Source: Pseudarthrobacter phenanthrenivorans Sphe3
Lineage (GTDB): Bacteria; Actinomycetota; Actinomycetes; Actinomycetales; Micrococcaceae
Assembly (NCBI RefSeq): GCF_000189535.1
Contig: NC_015145.1
Coordinates: 3,658,001-3,722,000 of the forward strand
Direction of reading: 5' to 3'
DNA length: 64,000 nt
A model generated the notes under the pieces. It saw only the letters and a program-made list of their open reading frames with translations. It made no database searches and was not told where the DNA came from. Position 1 is the first letter of the stretch. Each line of letters starts with the position of its first letter. The position numbers and the translations under genes were made by a program. Below are positions 57,545-64,000 of the stretch, one piece after another.

Positions 57545-58486
57545 ATGACACTCGATCTCCGCGGACTCAGCCCCGCACCTGTCACCCCGTTCACCGAAGA
57601 TGGCGCTGTCGACTTCGCTGCGATCCAGCGTCTGGGTTCGTGGCTCGGATCAATTGAGGGAGTCAAGAGCCTGGTGGTCCTGGGGCACGCCGGCGAAGGC
57701 ACGTTCCTCACCGAAGAGGAGCAGCTGGACGTTATCCGCGCTTTCGTGGCGTCCACCGACGGCCGTGTCCCGGTCGTGGCGGGCATCACGAAGGAGGGCA
57801 ACAAGACCGCGGCCCTCGAGGCAAAGAAGGCCGTCGAGGCCGGCGCATCAGCTGGTCTCGTCTACCCCTCGCACGGGTGGCTGCGCTTCGGCTACCAGAA
57901 GGGCGCCCCGCAGTCGCGCTACCAGGAGATCTACGAAGAGTCCGGCCTGCCGCTGATCCTCTTCCAGTACCCCGACAACACCAAGGCCTCCTACGACCTC
58001 GACACCCAGCTGGAGATCGCCGGCCAGGAAGGCGTCTTTGCCACGAAGAACGGTGTCCGGAACATGCGCCGGTGGTACACCGAGATCCCCGCGCTGCGCG
58101 CCGCCTACCCCGACCTGCAGGTGCTGTCCTGCCATGACGAGTACCTGCTGCCGACCATGTTCGACGTCGACGGCCTGCTCGTCGGCTACGGCAACATCGC
58201 CCCCGAACTGCTCGTCGAACTGATCGAGGCCGGCAAGGCGCAGGACTACAAGCGTGCCCACGCAATTCATGAGCGCCTGCTGCCGGTGACCAAGAACGTC
58301 TACCACCGCGGGTCCCACATGGAGGGCACTGTCGCCCTGAAGTGGGGCCTCGTGAACCGCGGCATCCTGGAGCACGCCACCGTGCGCACCCCGCTCCTGC
58401 CCCTGCCCGAAGGCGCCGATACCGAAATCGCGGAAGCCTTCGCCGCCGCAAACATCGGCAAGGTCACCGCCACCGCTTCCGTCTGA
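57545..58486 (+). CDS. Dihydrodipicolinate synthase/N-acetylneuraminate lyase family aldolase
   Basis: 313 residues, class I aldolase TIM barrel. The Schiff-base lysine is K168 (FATKNGVRN) and the catalytic tyrosine Y142 (FQYPDNT). The substrate loop reads LGHAGEG instead of the usual GTTGE, so the substrate differs from both DapA and NanA. Being the first gene of a repressed operon with a transporter, it is catabolic rather than lysine-biosynthetic, perhaps for a 2-keto-3-deoxy sugar acid or similar. Confidence 0.88.
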   Translation: MTLDLRGLSPAPVTPFTEDGAVDFAAIQRLGSWLGSIEGVKSLVVLGHAGEGTFLTEEEQLDVIRAFVASTDGRVPVVAGITKEGNKTAALEAKKAVEAGASAGLVYPSHGWLRFGYQKGAPQSRYQEIYEESGLPLILFQYPDNTKASYDLDTQLEIAGQEGVFATKNGVRNMRRWYTEIPALRAAYPDLQVLSCHDEYLLPTMFDVDGLLVGYGNIAPELLVELIEAGKAQDYKRAHAIHERLLPVTKNVYHRGSHMEGTVALKWGLVNRGILEHATVRTPLLPLPEGADTEIAEAFAAANIGKVTATASV

Positions 58487-58506
58487 CCCCACCCATCACG
58501 GGTCCT

Positions 58507-58540
58507 CACGGGTGGCGGGCCCCTTGGCCCGCCGCCCGTG
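58507..58540 (+). terminator. Hairpin between the lyase and transporter genes
   Basis: Long stem CACGGG-T-GGCGGGCC with GGCCCGCC-G-CCCGTG, one internal mismatch, small loop, then CTTTTACT at 58557. Possibly a partial terminator that lowers expression of the transporter. Confidence 0.6.
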
Positions 58541-58611
58541 CCCCAGCTTTTACTCTCCACCCCGGGCCAACGACGCCCCCAGCAATGTCGCTGTAGAAGG
58601 AGGACTCGCCG

Positions 58612-62408
<3,797 letters not shown>

Positions 62409-62427
62409 TCCTTCTATCAGTGACGGA

Positions 62428-62466
62428 TGCGCAGGGCCGGCTGCTTCTTGCAGCCGGCACTGCGCA
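62428..62466. terminator. Bidirectional terminator between katG and the NTF2-like gene
   Basis: Stem of 16 pairs with one mismatch: TGCGCAG-g-GCCGGCTGC, loop, GCAGCCGGC-a-CTGCGCA. Lies between convergent genes. Confidence 0.8.
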
Positions 62467-62526
62467 CGTTCTCTTCGTTGATACGAACACGGCCTGGCCG
62501 CAGCTTATGTCCAGGTCTCCGTCCCG

Positions 62527-62904
62527 TCATTCCTGTTCTTCGGCGAGTGCCATGAGGGTCAGAACCGCTATTTGGTAGCCTTCTTTTCCCTCCACCAGCT
62601 GGTAACAGAACCGCTCGCGGGCCCGTCCACCGTATAGCCAAGTGACGTCAGCCCAGACGGTTCCCGGTGCCTCAGCCATCACTGCCACCTGCTTTTGAAG
62701 GTCATTGACGCCCATGTACTGGCTCCAGTTGGAGGCGAAAAACTGCTCAGTCTGCGCCGCGTCGCTGACTGGGAGCAGCCGGCCCGGGAAGACGATCAGC
62801 GCCGGGACTGAGTAGAGCCTGCCCATGGCGCTCTCGTCCCGCGCAAGCAGGGCCGAGGCGTAGCGGTCGAAGAACTCATCAACGCGTTGCTGTGCCACTG
62901 CCAT
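62527..62904 (-). CDS. Small NTF2/SnoaL-like protein
   Basis: 125 residues from ATG 62904. Pattern VDEFFDRYASALLARDESAMGRLYSVPALIVFPG...FFASNWSQYMG...VTWLYGG fits the cone-shaped NTF2-like fold. No catalytic residues can be assigned. The longer open frame upstream to 63084 overlaps the deaminase gene and is not used. Confidence 0.75.
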   Translation of the reverse strand: MAVAQQRVDEFFDRYASALLARDESAMGRLYSVPALIVFPGRLLPVSDAAQTEQFFASNWSQYMGVNDLQKQVAVMAEAPGTVWADVTWLYGGRARERFCYQLVEGKEGYQIAVLTLMALAEEQE

Positions 62905-62957
62905 GGCGCTCAGGATACTCCTCCGGCTCCTGGGGGAGCCCGTGCGAGAATGACCGC

Positions 62958-63452
62958 ATGACCCAGGAACCGCAGCCCTCCGCCACCGCGTCGCTACCGT
63001 CAGCCCTTGACCCCGCCTTCGAAGCTGCCTACCAGGCCGCGCAAAAGAGCGCCGGCGAAGGGGGCATTCCCATCGGGGCAGCACTCGCCCGCGGCGGTGT
63101 GGTCATCGCCGCGGGACACAACGAACGAGTCCAGAAAGGCGATCCCATAGCGCACGGCGAAATGTCCGCACTGCGGGCAGCCGGCCGGCAGAAGAGCTAC
63201 CGGGACACAACGCTGTACACCACTCTGGCCCCCTGTGCGATGTGCACGGGCACCATCATCCAGTTCAAGATCCCCCGCGTGGTGGTGGGCGAAGCGCGCA
63301 CGTTTGGCGGGGAGTTCGAGCTTCTGCGGTCACGCGGCGTTGAGGTGGTCGTCCTGGATGATCAGCGGTGCGTGGACATGATGCAGACCTTCCAGGCGAA
63401 CAACCCGGACCTGTGGGCCGAGGACATCGCGGAGGACGACAAGCAGGACTAG
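62958..63452 (+). CDS. Zinc-dependent nucleobase/nucleoside deaminase (cytosine-deaminase type)
   Basis: 164 residues. The zinc and catalytic motif is AHGEMSAL (H66, E68) with APCAMC for the two cysteines. Fits small cytosine or guanine deaminases (CodA-like yeast type, GuaD) better than tRNA adenosine deaminase. Start ATG 62958. 54 bp from the divergent NTF2-like gene. Confidence 0.9.
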   Translation: MTQEPQPSATASLPSALDPAFEAAYQAAQKSAGEGGIPIGAALARGGVVIAAGHNERVQKGDPIAHGEMSALRAAGRQKSYRDTTLYTTLAPCAMCTGTIIQFKIPRVVVGEARTFGGEFELLRSRGVEVVVLDDQRCVDMMQTFQANNPDLWAEDIAEDDKQD

Positions 63453-63468
63453 GCACGAAGGAGCCCCG

Positions 63469-64000
63469 ATGCCGCACCCCACGCGCCCTTTGCGCAAGCT
63501 TGGCTTCCTCACCATTGGCCTGTTTGATCCGGCTGATCCTGCTGCGGGCCACGAGTCCACGCTGCGGATCATCGAACTGGGCGAGAGGCTTGGATTCGAC
63601 AGCGCCTGGCTCCGCCACCGCCACCTGCAGTTTGGTATCTCCTCGCCCGTCGCCATGATGGCTGCAGCCAGCCAGCGCACCTCCCGGATCGAGCTGGGCA
63701 CGGCGGTGACCCCGCTGGGCTGGGAGAACCCGCTGCGCCTGGCCGAGGACCTGGCCACAGTGGACCTGCTCGCCGGGGGGCGGATCAATCCCGGCTTAAG
63801 CGTGGGGGAACCGATGCACTACGACACGGTGAAGCATGAGTTGTACCCGGATTCCTCCGAACGGGAGGACTTCAGCTACGCCCGCATGGACCGGCTTGCA
63901 CGCCTGGTTGCAGGGGAACGGGTGCGCGACTTTTCCGGCCGGCAAGGCGTGGTGGAGGAATTCTCCAACCGCGTTGAGCCACACTCCCCCGGGCTGAGGG
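63469..64000 (+). CDS. LLM-class flavin-dependent oxidoreductase (3' partial)
   Basis: Begins at ATG 63469 behind GAAGGAG, 16 bp after the deaminase stop; runs off the window with no stop. The first 177 residues show the luciferase-like monooxygenase fold: LGFLTIGLFDP, RLGFDSAWLRHRHLQFG, RTSRIELGTAVTPLGWENPLRLAEDLATVDLLAGGRINPGLSVG. Co-transcribed with the deaminase. Uses FMN or F420; substrate unknown. Confidence 0.88.
   Translation, partial: MPHPTRPLRKLGFLTIGLFDPADPAAGHESTLRIIELGERLGFDSAWLRHRHLQFGISSPVAMMAAASQRTSRIELGTAVTPLGWENPLRLAEDLATVDLLAGGRINPGLSVGEPMHYDTVKHELYPDSSEREDFSYARMDRLARLVAGERVRDFSGRQGVVEEFSNRVEPHSPGLR

Overview
This is a high-GC actinobacterial chromosome segment, most like Arthrobacter/Pseudarthrobacter. 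The evidence is strong G/C third-position bias, GTG/TTG starts with AAGGAG-type ribosome sites, tight ATGA overlaps, several ABC sugar importers with no ATPase gene of their own, and genes typical of soil Micrococcaceae such as mycobacterial-type ECF fusions, glutathione-independent FdhA and KatG. No rRNA, tRNA or CRISPR array was seen.

Layout. 1-2.5 kb: end of an ECF vitamin transporter fused into one chain. 2.5-4.1 kb: fdhA behind a hairpin-rich leader. 4.1-4.8 kb: eroded DNA with a broken metH relic. 4.8-17.7 kb: a minus-strand catabolic operon of 13 genes (lactonase-like amidohydrolase, two Gfo/Idh/MocA dehydrogenases, enoyl-CoA hydratase, CoA transferase, ABC sugar-type importer, 3-hydroxyisobutyrate-dehydrogenase-like reductase, RraA-like aldolase, aldehyde and iron alcohol dehydrogenases), with a divergent GntR regulator. 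18.9-21.2 kb: a cupin gene and an IS110 element. 21.2-24.9 kb: metH.

24.9-34.2 kb is the most unusual part. It is an island of visibly lower GC carrying a 1264-residue protein with an N-terminal nuclease-like motif set, facing a PHP-SMC-type ATPase (TrlF/Ppl-like). The ATPase gene is split by an IS21-family element with clear terminal repeats and a 5-bp target duplication (GTCGT). Removing the element restores one 928-codon frame. I read this as a candidate defence locus, one half of which was recently inactivated.

34.4-38.2 kb: a heterodimeric ABC exporter. 38.3-48.1 kb: a sugar-oxidation regulon (nitrilase-family hydrolase, LacI regulator, gluconate-dehydrogenase-like small subunit, GMC oxidoreductase, aldo/keto reductase, ribose-type ABC importer). 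An 18-bp palindrome recurs at its two promoters, probably the LacI operator. 48.4-54.6 kb: a ROK-type regulator divergent from an ABC importer and alpha-glucosidase operon. 54.8-56.3 kb: two small unknown genes and an SMR transporter pair. 56.3-59.9 kb: a LacI regulator, a DapA-family lyase and an atypical Nramp-like transporter, with three operator copies around a clear promoter. 60.1-64 kb: katG, an NTF2-like protein, a deaminase, and the start of a luciferase-like monooxygenase that runs off the window.

Together the window is mostly an accessory carbon-catabolism zone: several substrate-specific importers, each with its own oxidoreductases and local repressor, interrupted by one small mobile/defence island.
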